A stretch of DNA of 64,000 nt from Mycobacterium sp. GTDB lineage: Bacteria; Actinomycetota; Actinomycetes; Mycobacteriales; Mycobacteriaceae. The notes under the pieces were generated by a model. It was not told the DNA's origin, searched no databases, and saw only the letters and a program-made list of their open reading frames with translations. Made by a program: the position numbers and the translations under genes. This document shows, in pieces, positions 1-7,403 of this stretch; the stretch's first letter is position 1, and every line of letters begins with the position of its first letter. The stretch lies in assembly GCF_004298145.1 (NCBI RefSeq), contig NZ_SCRH01000021.1, forward strand, positions 1 through 64,000, given 5' to 3'.

Positions 1-52
1 TCTCCGACCGATACAGCCGACGAATCTCCGCCCAATCCTCCACAGTGATCAC
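1..52 (-). CDS. istA: IS21-family transposase IstA, N-terminal start only (cut by left edge)
   Basis: Read on the minus strand from a GTG at 52, the translation is VITVEDWAEIRRLYRSE and then runs off the window. This matches the characteristic N-terminus of IS21-family IstA transposases (VEDWAEIRRLHR-type), which precedes their helix-turn-helix. IstA acts with the IstB ATPase to move the element. Only 17 codons are visible, so the state of the rest of the gene is unknown. Identification rests on motif memory and on the repeats found just upstream. Confidence 0.75.
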   Translation of the reverse strand, partial: MITVEDWAEIRRLYRSE

Positions 53-68
53 TCTCCAATCAGAAGGG

Positions 69-112
69 TGCTCACTTTTCGACCGGAACTACCTGCTCAC
101 TTTTCAACCGGA
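69..112. repeat. Twin 19-base direct repeats at the IS21 end
   Basis: Copies at 69-87 and 94-112 differ at one position (G/A). In IS21-type elements such repeats are transposase binding sites. They occur only here in the window. Confidence 0.7.
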
Positions 113-121
113 GCCGACACA

Positions 122-193
122 GCCGCCTACGGCAGTCAGGAGGTTATCTCGGCCGGCGAAATGGCTGACGTGACAAGGGTGACCGTGGTGTAG
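122..193 (+). pseudogene. C-terminal remnant of a gene cut off by the IS element
   Basis: A frame entering directly from the inferred IS tip reads AAYGSQEVISAGEM, then ends in VTVV and a TAG stop at 191-193. The stop is immediately followed by the ATG at 194 (TAGATG), a typical coupled-operon junction. The composition looks like the tail of a small alpha-helical secreted protein. An EspC/DUF2580-type ESX partner would fit the downstream WXG gene, but 23 residues are too few to identify a family. I infer that the IS element truncated the first gene of this operon. Confidence 0.5.
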
Positions 194-1396
194 ATGGCCG
201 CCACCCTTTCACAAATCCGAGCGTGGAGCACCGAGCACCTGACCGATGCGGCCAGTCATTGGAATAGGACCGCCGACCAGTGGGAGGACGCGTTCCTTCA
301 GATGCGCAACCAATCCCACGCCATCGCGTGGAAAGGCGCTGGCGGGGATGCGTTGCGGCAACGCGTCGCCGCCGATCTATCCACCGTCAGCGGTAAAGCC
401 GCACAATTACGCCGAGCAGCCGGGATAGCACGCGATGGCGCCAGTGACATCAGCGCAGCCCAGCGACGAGTCCTGAATGCCGTCGCGGACGCCCAGAATG
501 CGGGATTCGATGTCGGAGAAGACCTGTCGGTCTCTTACACCGAAAATGGCGGTACCGCCGCAGAGCAGGCCGCTCGCCAAGCACAAGCAGAAACAATGGC
601 CAGTGAAATCTGGTCTCGCGCCGGACAACTCGACGGAACAGAAGTCAAGGTCGCGGGCCAGCTCACCGCCGTGACGACCGGTCTGGGCAACGCCACCTTT
701 GCACACAACGGCAAAGGCAGTGGTGTCCAACTCGTGGACAACACCCAAGGTGGCGACAACTCGAACGATGGAATTCCGCAACTGCCGCGTCACGATCCGC
801 CGATCGGCAGATGGGACGGACCGCCGCCACCCGACTGGCACGCCGGCACCGGCTACTGGGCGCTGGACCCAGACCATCCGTCAGACAGTCCTAACGGGTT
901 GCCAGACCCGTCGCTGTACCAATCAGACCCACCCTGCGTGCGACCCGATCTGCTGACCGGCCCATCGACCGGCGTGACTTCAATCGGCGGCGGATCTGAC
1001 AATCCTCAAAAAGCGAGGGCCTGGGGAATAGATCTACAAGGCACCTCGCGGGTGCGGATTAGCGGTACTGAATTCAACGGCATAACTAAAGCAGTACAGG
1101 TCAACGGCCGCTGGTATCAGGCGCAATGGCAGGAGTACCAATACCAGCTCAACACCATTCCGGTCTGGCAAACCAATGGGCCCATCAATTTGACACTTCC
1201 AGACATGAGCCAAGCCCACACGTGGCAACCGGTTACGCTCGGGCAACTCATGCAAACGTCTACGGTTTATCCAGAAGCCACCATCCACCTACCCGATCTC
1301 AATGGCGGCAGCATCGACATCAAAGGCGGCTGGTGGGCCGGGGGGCCATCGTCGACGGGTATCCCCGCACCTCCGGTGATGACTCGTGGCCACTAG
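194..1396 (+). CDS. WXG-type protein with long C-terminal domain, putative type VII (ESX) secretion-associated
   Basis: 400 residues. The N-terminal ~170 residues are predicted helical and carry a W-x-G turn (AWKGAGG, about residues 45-51) between two helical stretches, as in WXG100/ESX proteins. A Pro-rich linker at about 195-250 leads to a C-terminal domain rich in W, Y, G and N that I do not recognise. No signal peptide is present. The gene follows the truncated frame at 122-193 without a gap and overlaps the next gene by 11 bases. A role as an ESX substrate or chaperone partner is inferred from the motif and the cassette; effector activity is unknown. Confidence 0.7.
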   Translation: MAATLSQIRAWSTEHLTDAASHWNRTADQWEDAFLQMRNQSHAIAWKGAGGDALRQRVAADLSTVSGKAAQLRRAAGIARDGASDISAAQRRVLNAVADAQNAGFDVGEDLSVSYTENGGTAAEQAARQAQAETMASEIWSRAGQLDGTEVKVAGQLTAVTTGLGNATFAHNGKGSGVQLVDNTQGGDNSNDGIPQLPRHDPPIGRWDGPPPPDWHAGTGYWALDPDHPSDSPNGLPDPSLYQSDPPCVRPDLLTGPSTGVTSIGGGSDNPQKARAWGIDLQGTSRVRISGTEFNGITKAVQVNGRWYQAQWQEYQYQLNTIPVWQTNGPINLTLPDMSQAHTWQPVTLGQLMQTSTVYPEATIHLPDLNGGSIDIKGGWWAGGPSSTGIPAPPVMTRGH

Positions 1397-1850
1397 GCGC
1401 ACGGTGGCCGCCGCGGCCGCCGCTGCGGCAGTGGTCCTAGTCGCTATCGGCGTGTCGGCGTGGTTGTACTTCAGGCCATCCTCACGGTCAGATTGCGCGA
1501 TCGTCAACGACATGATCAAGTACTCAAAATCCGAGAATGAGCGAATGCGCGATCTCATCCCGGCCAGCATCGATGACCCCCAGAAGCTCGTGGATGCGTA
1601 CCAAACTCGCGAAACCCGCCTGCGGCAGTACGCTGACCAGATCCGGGACACGGGTTTGCGTGAAAAGGCCGACGCTGTAGTCGATCTCGATGACAAGATG
1701 CTCGACGCGTGGCGCCAGACGATCCCGGGTCAGCCGCAGCACGGGTCGAACGGCAGTCCAGCGAGTCAGGATTTCCAGCGTGCCTACACCGACTACGCCG
1801 CACAGAGCCAGAAAGCCGGCCAGGCACTGCAAGCGGCGTGCCCAGCATGA
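1386..1850 (+). CDS. Single-pass membrane or exported hypothetical protein of the WXG cassette
   Basis: 154 residues from GTG 1386, overlapping the preceding stop. The N-terminus has a basic patch (TRR) followed by an Ala/Val-rich hydrophobic segment at about residues 6-28, which is a signal anchor. The remainder is hydrophilic and helical, with Cys37 near the start and Cys152 near the end, which could pair outside the membrane. No family is recognised. The gene is translationally coupled on both sides, so it likely works with the WXG protein. Confidence 0.65.
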   Translation: MATRRTVAAAAAAAAVVLVAIGVSAWLYFRPSSRSDCAIVNDMIKYSKSENERMRDLIPASIDDPQKLVDAYQTRETRLRQYADQIRDTGLREKADAVVDLDDKMLDAWRQTIPGQPQHGSNGSPASQDFQRAYTDYAAQSQKAGQALQAACPA

Positions 1851-2083
1851 TGACCGCGATTCTGGGATTGGCCGCGATGGTGGCTTTGATGGCTCTTTTC
1901 ACCATCTTCTTTTACTTGTATTGCCGCTGGATCCGAGACGGCCGAATCAACCTGTACACGGACCCAGAATGGACTTCGATCACCGGACCGGCGTCACCGC
2001 ACTCCTTGGTTGATCCCAACGCCAGCGTGGGGAACCACCCCGAATACGACGACGACCACGTCCACCACCGGCCGGATGAGTGA
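1847..2083 (+). CDS. Small membrane protein of the WXG cassette
   Basis: 78 residues starting MMTAILGLAAMVALMAL. The ATG overlaps the upstream TGA (ATGA at 1847-1850). One transmembrane helix occupies about residues 3-25. A hydrophilic tail follows, ending in a Asp/His-rich stretch (YDDDHVHHRPDE) that could bind metal. No known family is recognised. Confidence 0.6.
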   Translation: MMTAILGLAAMVALMALFTIFFYLYCRWIRDGRINLYTDPEWTSITGPASPHSLVDPNASVGNHPEYDDDHVHHRPDE

Positions 2084-2237
2084 ACGCGCATTTAGCACAG
2101 TCATTCACCGGCCGGGCGCGGGCATGGGCATGGGCGGCATGCCCATCCCTGGCGGTATCTTCATGTCCTTCATCATGGACGCACAACAATCCATCAATTG
2201 GGCCGCCGGCATCCGCGAACTCCTCTCCAAGCGGTAG
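2076..2237 (+). CDS. Tiny Gly/Met-rich protein, last gene of the WXG cassette
   Basis: 53 residues starting MSERAFSTVIHRPG. The ATG at 2076 overlaps the preceding gene's end by 8 bases. A Met/Gly/Pro-rich core (GMGMGGMPIPGG) is followed by a helical amphipathic end (DAQQSINWAAGIRELLSK). The coupled start supports real translation. A longer reading from 2010 in the same frame would give a low-complexity Thr-rich extension and is less likely. Function unknown. Confidence 0.5.
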   Translation: MSERAFSTVIHRPGAGMGMGGMPIPGGIFMSFIMDAQQSINWAAGIRELLSKR

Positions 2238-2344
2238 CCGATTTCCTCCGATCCCCCAAGGTTCCTCGCGCGCTTTCAAACCGCCACTCGGTGTCAGGCG
2301 CTGGGGTTACGATCTGCGCACGGAGCTACAGATTCGAGCTGGCC

Positions 2345-2653
2345 ATGCATCGCACCCGAGGTCTCGTCACCGCATTCATCGCGGCCATCGCGCCGATGAT
2401 CGTCGTCGCCACAGTCGCCACAGTCGCCGCGTCGCCCCCTGCATCGGCCGACCCGATATGCGGAACGCCGGGAACGCCGCCCTGCGCGGGGCCCAGCCCG
2501 TTGTCCCCTGAGCAGCAGTGCGCGTTCATCGCGTGGCGATCGATGATGCCGTGCAATTGGCTCGGTATGCAGGTCCCGGCCGGCACGCCGGGGAGTTGGG
2601 ACAACCCGCCGGCGCCGCCACCGGAGCCAGCGGCACCACCGCCGCCGCCATAA
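2345..2653 (+). CDS. Secreted Pro-rich mycobacterial protein
   Basis: 102 residues from ATG 2345. A Sec signal peptide covers about residues 1-36, with a long Ala/Val/Ile core and an A-S-A cleavage site before DPICG. The mature part has four Cys, in segments such as CGTPGTPPC, and ends in a Pro/Ala tail. Its form resembles small secreted cysteine-containing proteins common in mycobacteria; the function is not known. In-frame codons upstream lack a credible signal sequence. Confidence 0.65.
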   Translation: MHRTRGLVTAFIAAIAPMIVVATVATVAASPPASADPICGTPGTPPCAGPSPLSPEQQCAFIAWRSMMPCNWLGMQVPAGTPGSWDNPPAPPPEPAAPPPPP

Positions 2654-2719
2654 GCCGGCTCCCGCCGACCGGCGTCTCGACTTCGCCAAATCCGCACGCG
2701 GCGTAGGCTTCCCGTCGGC

Positions 2720-2917
2720 CTACCAACCCCAGTCGTCATCAGCCAGGACATCCACGGTGAGATCGTTGTCGGCGGGGGCTTTGGTCCCGTAGGTAAAGGT
2801 GAGCAGGGTGCGGTCGTCGGCGAGGGATTCCGTCGCTACGACGGTGGCGTGCCCGACCTTCATGCGAATCCTGTCTCCGGGCATCAATTCGTCAACGCGT
2901 TTCAGGGGCACACTCAA
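2720..2917 (-). CDS. Small conserved hypothetical protein
   Basis: 65 residues, starting MSVPLKRVDELMPGDRIRM. The PGDRI motif and alternating beta pattern suggest a small beta-barrel, but no family is assigned. It stands alone; the 182 bases to the next gene (2918-3099) hold nothing recognisable. Confidence 0.5.
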   Translation of the reverse strand: MSVPLKRVDELMPGDRIRMKVGHATVVATESLADDRTLLTFTYGTKAPADNDLTVDVLADDDWGW

Positions 2918-3099
2918 CCCATCAGCAAGATAATCCTGCGGATACGACGGTCATCACCGCCATTCTTTCACGGCCCGTACGGAATCGAGGGGCCTTGAAA
3001 GCGCATTCGCGGAGGTAATTATCGTGGGCGATTAGATAGCGTGCCGCAATCGATTACGACTAGAAGAGCGGAAACCTTCTGGGGCCAACGGGATTCGAT

Positions 3100-4368
3100 T
3101 CAGCTCTCCACGAGGTCGGGGATGGGCTCCGCGTCGGTCAGCCAGTGCCGCCCGACTTGACGGGCCGCCTCCCACTTGGGGATGCTCACCGCATCGTCTT
3201 GGCCCAGGTCCTCGGGGGACGGGCCGATGCGCTCGGCCAGCGGGGCGAGCGCACCCAGATCGAAGTTGTACAGCTCGGCCGCCGCCAGGCCCAGCATCCG
3301 CCGGGTCTCCTCGACGGGAATGTCCCAGAAGGAGCGGCGCAGCCAATCGCGGGTGTGCGGCCAGGTCCCCTCCGGATGGGGGAAGTCATTGCCCCACAAG
3401 AGGTTCGATACGCCGATCTCGTAGCGCCGCGCCAGCTCCCGGCGCTCCGTGGTGGTGGCCCCGATGAAGCAATTCCGGTCGAAGTAGGCCGAGGGCGGCA
3501 TCGTCAGATCGCCCTCCATCAGATGGCTCATCTTTTTGGCGGAGTGCTCACGCAGATACCGCGTGTCCATCAGCCAGAGCAGATCGTTGGCCCAAAACGC
3601 CCCGCACTCGGTGACCCCCCAGCGCAGGCCCGGGAAGCGCTCGAACACGCCCGACCACAACGCGAACCACAGGGGCCGGGCGCCCCACCAGCGCACCTCG
3701 GTCACATAGATGCCCAGGTGCCCTCCGTACTCCTCCTGCGGGGCGGGACCGGAGTGGGTGTGGACCGGCATCTGCAGGTCCTGGCAGGCGGCCCAGACCT
3801 TGTCGTAGCGGCGGTCGTGGTAGGGCGGGTAGCCGACCCAGCGCGCCGGGATCAGGATCCCGCCCCGCAGTCCGGACTCCGCCGCGCGGGTGATTTCGGC
3901 TACCGCCGCGTCGACGTCCGCCAGTATCGGCACGACCGCGACCCCGGCCCGCCGCTCTGGGCTGTGGCCGCACAGTTCGGCCAGCCAGCGGTTGTGGGCC
4001 CGCGCCCCGGCCATGGCGCGCCCCGGGTCCAGGTCGCCCGACTGGCCCAGGCCGGCCCCGAACGGTGCCCCGGCGACCCCGGTCACGGCGTCGGCGTCGG
4101 GGAAGATGACCTCGCCGACCACCCCGTCGCCGTCGAGTTCCTTGTCCCGCAGGGCGACATCCCATCCCCCGGCGATGCCCTCTCCGTGCTCGGAGAACCA
4201 CTCCTGCGCGAACTCCTCGTCGATGAATCCGCCGGCCTGCGCCGCGGCGGTCTTCTCGGCCAGGTAGGCCTCGAAGTCCTCCCGGTATTCGGGGTCGACG
4301 TATTCGCGGTACCGCTCGGTCGGCAGTTCGGCGTGGGTGTCCGCGGAGATGATGATGTAGGGGTTCAC
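3100..4368 (-). CDS. Amidohydrolase-2 family metal-dependent hydrolase (first of three)
   Basis: 422 residues from GTG 4368, chosen because GAAAGGA lies 5 bases upstream and an earlier start (4410) would overlap the preceding gene. The amidohydrolase-2 (COG2159) TIM-barrel signatures are present: ISADTHAE at the N-terminus, a mid-barrel VHTHSG, and WGNDFPHPEG near residue 335, whose Asp is the usual metal-bound acid. The family hydrolyses or decarboxylates ring-cleavage and related carboxylates. The substrate is unknown. The gene lies 13 bases after the second amidohydrolase, in the same operon. Confidence 0.8.
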   Translation of the reverse strand: MNPYIIISADTHAELPTERYREYVDPEYREDFEAYLAEKTAAAQAGGFIDEEFAQEWFSEHGEGIAGGWDVALRDKELDGDGVVGEVIFPDADAVTGVAGAPFGAGLGQSGDLDPGRAMAGARAHNRWLAELCGHSPERRAGVAVVPILADVDAAVAEITRAAESGLRGGILIPARWVGYPPYHDRRYDKVWAACQDLQMPVHTHSGPAPQEEYGGHLGIYVTEVRWWGARPLWFALWSGVFERFPGLRWGVTECGAFWANDLLWLMDTRYLREHSAKKMSHLMEGDLTMPPSAYFDRNCFIGATTTERRELARRYEIGVSNLLWGNDFPHPEGTWPHTRDWLRRSFWDIPVEETRRMLGLAAAELYNFDLGALAPLAERIGPSPEDLGQDDAVSIPKWEAARQVGRHWLTDAEPIPDLVES

Positions 4369-4381
4369 GGTGATCCTTTCG

Positions 4382-5596
4382 CTACCAGGCGCGGATGGGG
4401 TCGGGCTCAAAGACGGTGCTGCGCGCGTCGGCGGGCACGGCGGCCAGCGGCTCGGCGACCTCGGCCACGGTCGGGCCGATTCGTTCGGTCAACGGCGCGA
4501 GGGCCTCGAGGTCGAAGCCGTAGACGGCCGCGGCATTGCGGCCCACCATGGCCGCCACCTCGTCGGTCGGGACGCAGGAGAAGGTGTGGCGCAGCGCCTC
4601 CCGGGTGTAGGGGGCGGTCCCCTCGTAGTGCGGGTAGTCGCTTCCCCACATGATTCGGTCGACGCCGATCCCGTGCCGCTCGGCGCACTCGACGGGACGC
4701 ATGAAACTCGCGCCGACGTAACACTGACGGGACCAGTACTCGCTGGGCCGCAGCCTCAGCGAGCCGGCGGTGGGCCCGGCGAACCGGGCGATCGCCGAGT
4801 TCGCCCGCCCGTAACGGGCCGCCGCGACGTCGAGCGAATCCAGCGTCGCCGGTATCCACCCGGCGCCCTGCTCGGTGAAGACCACGGTGAGGTCCGGATG
4901 CCGGTCCAGCGCGCCACTGAAGATCAAGTGCCACAACGCCCGATGCGCCCACCAGTGGGTCTCGTACACCCACACCGCGAACGAGCTGCCCCACCCGTCC
5001 GTCGGGCTCGGTCCGGCGTTGCCGCCGTGGTGGTTGACCACCAGGCCCGCCTCCGCGCACGCCGCCCAGAGCGGCTCCCAATGCTCGGCGTAGAGCGCGG
5101 GAATGCCGGTGCCGGGGGCGATCCCGGGCAGCAGCACACCGCCGCGCAGCCCCAGCTTGGCGATCTGCGTCACCTCGGCGATGGCTTCGTCGAGGTCCGG
5201 AAGCAGGATCTGGCCCACCCCGGCGCGCCGCTCTGGCGACAAGGAGCAGAAGTCGGCCAGCCAGCGATTGTGCGCGCGCAGGCCGGCCCAGCGCAGCTCA
5301 AGCTCCCGGGCGGTCTCCGGCGGAGGGGCGGCCAGGCTCGCCTGAGGAAAGAACGGCGGCACGGTATTCGGGAAGATGACCTCCCCCGCGATGCCTTCGG
5401 AATCCAGATCACGATTGCGCCGATCGCTGTTCCAGTTGCGCTCAGCCTCGGGCTCGGTGAGATCACCGAACGGGTTGACGTATGTCTTTGCCCAGCCGTC
5501 GAATTCGTCCCGATACCGCGAATCGAGGTACTCACGGTAGCCGAGCAGGTCGGCGCCCGCGTGGCAGTCGGCCGAAATGACGGTGTAGCGGTCCAT
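4382..5596 (-). CDS. Amidohydrolase-2 family metal-dependent hydrolase (second of three)
   Basis: 404 residues. Signatures are ISADCHAGAD near the N-terminus, VVNHHGG mid-protein and MWGSDYPHYEG near residue 300. It is clearly closer to the protein at 8288-9562 than to its neighbour at 3100: the two share stretches such as NTVPPFFP and an EQG-x3-P motif. It lies 3 bases after the decarboxylase-like gene, so the two are cotranscribed. It probably acts on a carboxylate or keto intermediate of the same pathway; this is inference from context. Confidence 0.8.
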   Translation of the reverse strand: MDRYTVISADCHAGADLLGYREYLDSRYRDEFDGWAKTYVNPFGDLTEPEAERNWNSDRRNRDLDSEGIAGEVIFPNTVPPFFPQASLAAPPPETARELELRWAGLRAHNRWLADFCSLSPERRAGVGQILLPDLDEAIAEVTQIAKLGLRGGVLLPGIAPGTGIPALYAEHWEPLWAACAEAGLVVNHHGGNAGPSPTDGWGSSFAVWVYETHWWAHRALWHLIFSGALDRHPDLTVVFTEQGAGWIPATLDSLDVAAARYGRANSAIARFAGPTAGSLRLRPSEYWSRQCYVGASFMRPVECAERHGIGVDRIMWGSDYPHYEGTAPYTREALRHTFSCVPTDEVAAMVGRNAAAVYGFDLEALAPLTERIGPTVAEVAEPLAAVPADARSTVFEPDPIRAW

Positions 5597-5599
5597 GTG

Positions 5600-6403
5600 T
5601 TATGTCCGGGCCGGCTCGGGCCTGGGGGCCGCGAGCAGGGCCACGTCGTCGTAGCGCTGGTGCACGTACGGCAGCAGCCATTCCTGCGGCACCCGCGCCG
5701 CGATCCGCCCCACCTGAATGGTGCGCCGGCGACACCAGGTGATCGACCTGATCTGGCGAATGACGATGTCGGCCACCGGATCCAACGGTGACTCCCCCAA
5801 CTCGAGGGTGCCGTCGATGTCTTCCAGCAGTTCGTAGTGCCGGTGGTATTCGCCGTAAACCAAGTGGGGGTCGGTGATGCCGCTGCCGTCGGGGGCGCGC
5901 AGAAACTTGAAGTAGAACTCGGTGTTCACCTGGTCGGGCGGCAACTCCGCCGGGCCGGTGATCTGGCCGTTGACTCTGATGAGCGGATAGCCCAGCCGGT
6001 CGACGGCCGCGGTGACACGATCGCCATCGCGCTCCACCTCGATCTGGGCCAGTTTCTTTGGCTCACCGAAGGTTTCGCGCCCGCCCGTGACCGACTGCTC
6101 GGTGGACTGGGGCATGAAGAGCGGGTAGTCGCCCTCGAGGTCGCCGTGGCGGGCGGTCACCGAAAACACCGCCGACCCGAAGGGCGCCATGGCCTCGATC
6201 CGGACCCGCTGCAGCTGGACGCGCACCAGCGGTTCGGCCGCCGGCTCGAGCGGCCTGGGCAGCACGGCCGTGACGATCTCCGGATCGGTCAGGTAGGTGA
6301 CGGTCACCGCCTCGGTGGCGATGGGCGCCTTGGTGGCATCGATCTCGTGGTCGACCTGCGCCTCGGGTGGGCGAGGGCCATAGCGAATTACGTTGGTGCT
6401 CAA
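5600..6403 (-). CDS. Acetoacetate decarboxylase-like protein
   Basis: 267 residues from TTG 6403 (AAGGAGG 6 bases upstream). The TTG overlaps the SDR's TGA as TTGA. The motif GGRETFGEPKK near residue 110 corresponds to the active-site region of acetoacetate decarboxylases, where the Lys forms a Schiff base with a beta-keto acid. Length fits the ADC family (PF06314). Its position between an SDR and two amidohydrolases suggests decarboxylation, or related Schiff-base chemistry, on a keto acid made by the SDR. The true substrate is unknown. Confidence 0.8.
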   Translation of the reverse strand: MSTNVIRYGPRPPEAQVDHEIDATKAPIATEAVTVTYLTDPEIVTAVLPRPLEPAAEPLVRVQLQRVRIEAMAPFGSAVFSVTARHGDLEGDYPLFMPQSTEQSVTGGRETFGEPKKLAQIEVERDGDRVTAAVDRLGYPLIRVNGQITGPAELPPDQVNTEFYFKFLRAPDGSGITDPHLVYGEYHRHYELLEDIDGTLELGESPLDPVADIVIRQIRSITWCRRRTIQVGRIAARVPQEWLLPYVHQRYDDVALLAAPRPEPART

Positions 6404-7353
6404 CGTTTTCCTCCTTCGGTTTCCGAGTCGCTCTCGGCATGCCGGCCCAGGACGTCCACGAGATAGTCGGGAGCCCCACGATTCAGGATCGACGCCGCCT
6501 TGCTGCTCACCACCTGATCGGCCGGGGTGGGCGGGCCCATCATCCAGAAGCGGTCCGCGGCAATCCCGTCCACCACCTGGTCGGCGACCGTCTCGAGCGG
6601 GGTGAACTCGACATGCGCGCCGGCGGCCTCGAAGCGGGCCACGACCTTTGCCAGTGTCGGCTCGGGGGTGCGACGTTCCTGGGTTGCCGCGTAGCGCTGC
6701 GGGCGGTTGCGCCACGATTCCCAGATGCCGGTGTTCAAAAAGCCGCCGGGGAAAAGCACATGCGCCCGTACCCGCGTCCCGGTCATCTCCAGGTGCGTGT
6801 AGAGGCTCTCGGTCAGGCAGAGCACCGCCGCCTTGGTCATCGGGTAGACCGCCGTCGCCGGTCCGCCCATGGCCCCCCGGGCGATCGGCGCGAACCCGCC
6901 GTTGCCCGAGCAGGTGTTGACCACGTGTCCCTCGCCCTGCTCGAGCAGGATCGGCACGAAAGCCTTGATGCCATGGATGACACCGAGCACGTTGACGTCG
7001 ATCCCCCAGCGCCAGTCGGCCAGGTCGTGCTCCCACATGTATCCCTCGGAGACCCCGCCGGTGCCGGCGTTGTTGCACACCACGTGCACCGCGCCGAAGC
7101 GGGAGAGCACCTCCTTGGCGAGCGACTCGACCGAGGAATAGTCGGTGACGTCGGTGAGGACCCCGGCGGCCTCGATGCCCTCGTCCGCCAGTGCCCGGGT
7201 CGCCTCGTCCAGCGGTTCGGCGAGGACATCGGCCAGCACCACCTTCATGCCCGCTTGGCCAAAACGTCTGCCGATGGCCTGGCCGATGCCCCCGGCTCCG
7301 CCGGTTACGACCGCCACCTTGCCGCGAAGGTCCTTCATTGTGGTCATCGTCAC
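6400..7353 (-). CDS. Short-chain dehydrogenase/reductase (SDR)
   Basis: 317 residues. It has the NAD(P) glycine motif TGGAGGIG, NNAG, and the catalytic YPMTK. It is about 50 residues longer than a classical SDR because of a C-terminal extension. First gene of the operon running to 3100. The start is uncertain: GTG 7353, ATG 7347 and ATG 7338 are all in frame, and none has a strong ribosome site. It is divergent from the IclR gene across about 50 bases. Confidence 0.85.
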   Translation of the reverse strand: MTMTTMKDLRGKVAVVTGGAGGIGQAIGRRFGQAGMKVVLADVLAEPLDEATRALADEGIEAAGVLTDVTDYSSVESLAKEVLSRFGAVHVVCNNAGTGGVSEGYMWEHDLADWRWGIDVNVLGVIHGIKAFVPILLEQGEGHVVNTCSGNGGFAPIARGAMGGPATAVYPMTKAAVLCLTESLYTHLEMTGTRVRAHVLFPGGFLNTGIWESWRNRPQRYAATQERRTPEPTLAKVVARFEAAGAHVEFTPLETVADQVVDGIAADRFWMMGPPTPADQVVSSKAASILNRGAPDYLVDVLGRHAESDSETEGGKR

Positions 7354-7377
7354 ATGGTCGCGTATATCACCGCAAGA

Positions 7378-7394
7378 AGTCGCACTATGCGACT
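7378..7394. promoter_or_regulatory. Perfect palindrome, candidate IclR operator
   Basis: AGTCGCA-CTA-TGCGACT: 7-base arms, 3-base spacer. It lies in the only intergenic space between the SDR operon and the divergent iclR-type gene, 9 bases before the regulator's ATG. It is therefore well placed for autoregulation and for control of the operon. No second copy was seen in the window. Confidence 0.55.
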
Positions 7395-7403
7395 ATTACG
7401 CCC

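Larger units (their letters stand above)
1..119. mobile_element. Terminal end of an IS21-family insertion sequence
   Basis: The istA start is followed outward by two near-identical 19-base repeats, TGCTCACTTTTCGACCGGA at 69-87 and TGCTCACTTTTCAACCGGA at 94-112 (18 of 19 identical, 25-base period). IS21 elements typically carry such multiple end repeats outside istA and finish in 5'-TG...CA-3'. Read outward-in, the probable tip is TGTCGGCTCC, ending at 119. The exact boundary is inferred, because the other end and any target duplication lie outside the window. Confidence 0.65.

Noticed and set aside
69..112. Two spaced repeats as a CRISPR fragment
   Set aside because: Only two copies, 6-base spacer, and placed outside istA as IS21 end repeats are.
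3145..4653. A 502-codon open frame on the plus strand opposite the amidohydrolase genes
   Set aside because: It is antisense to two well-supported family members; long antisense frames are expected at this GC content and its translation shows no family motif.
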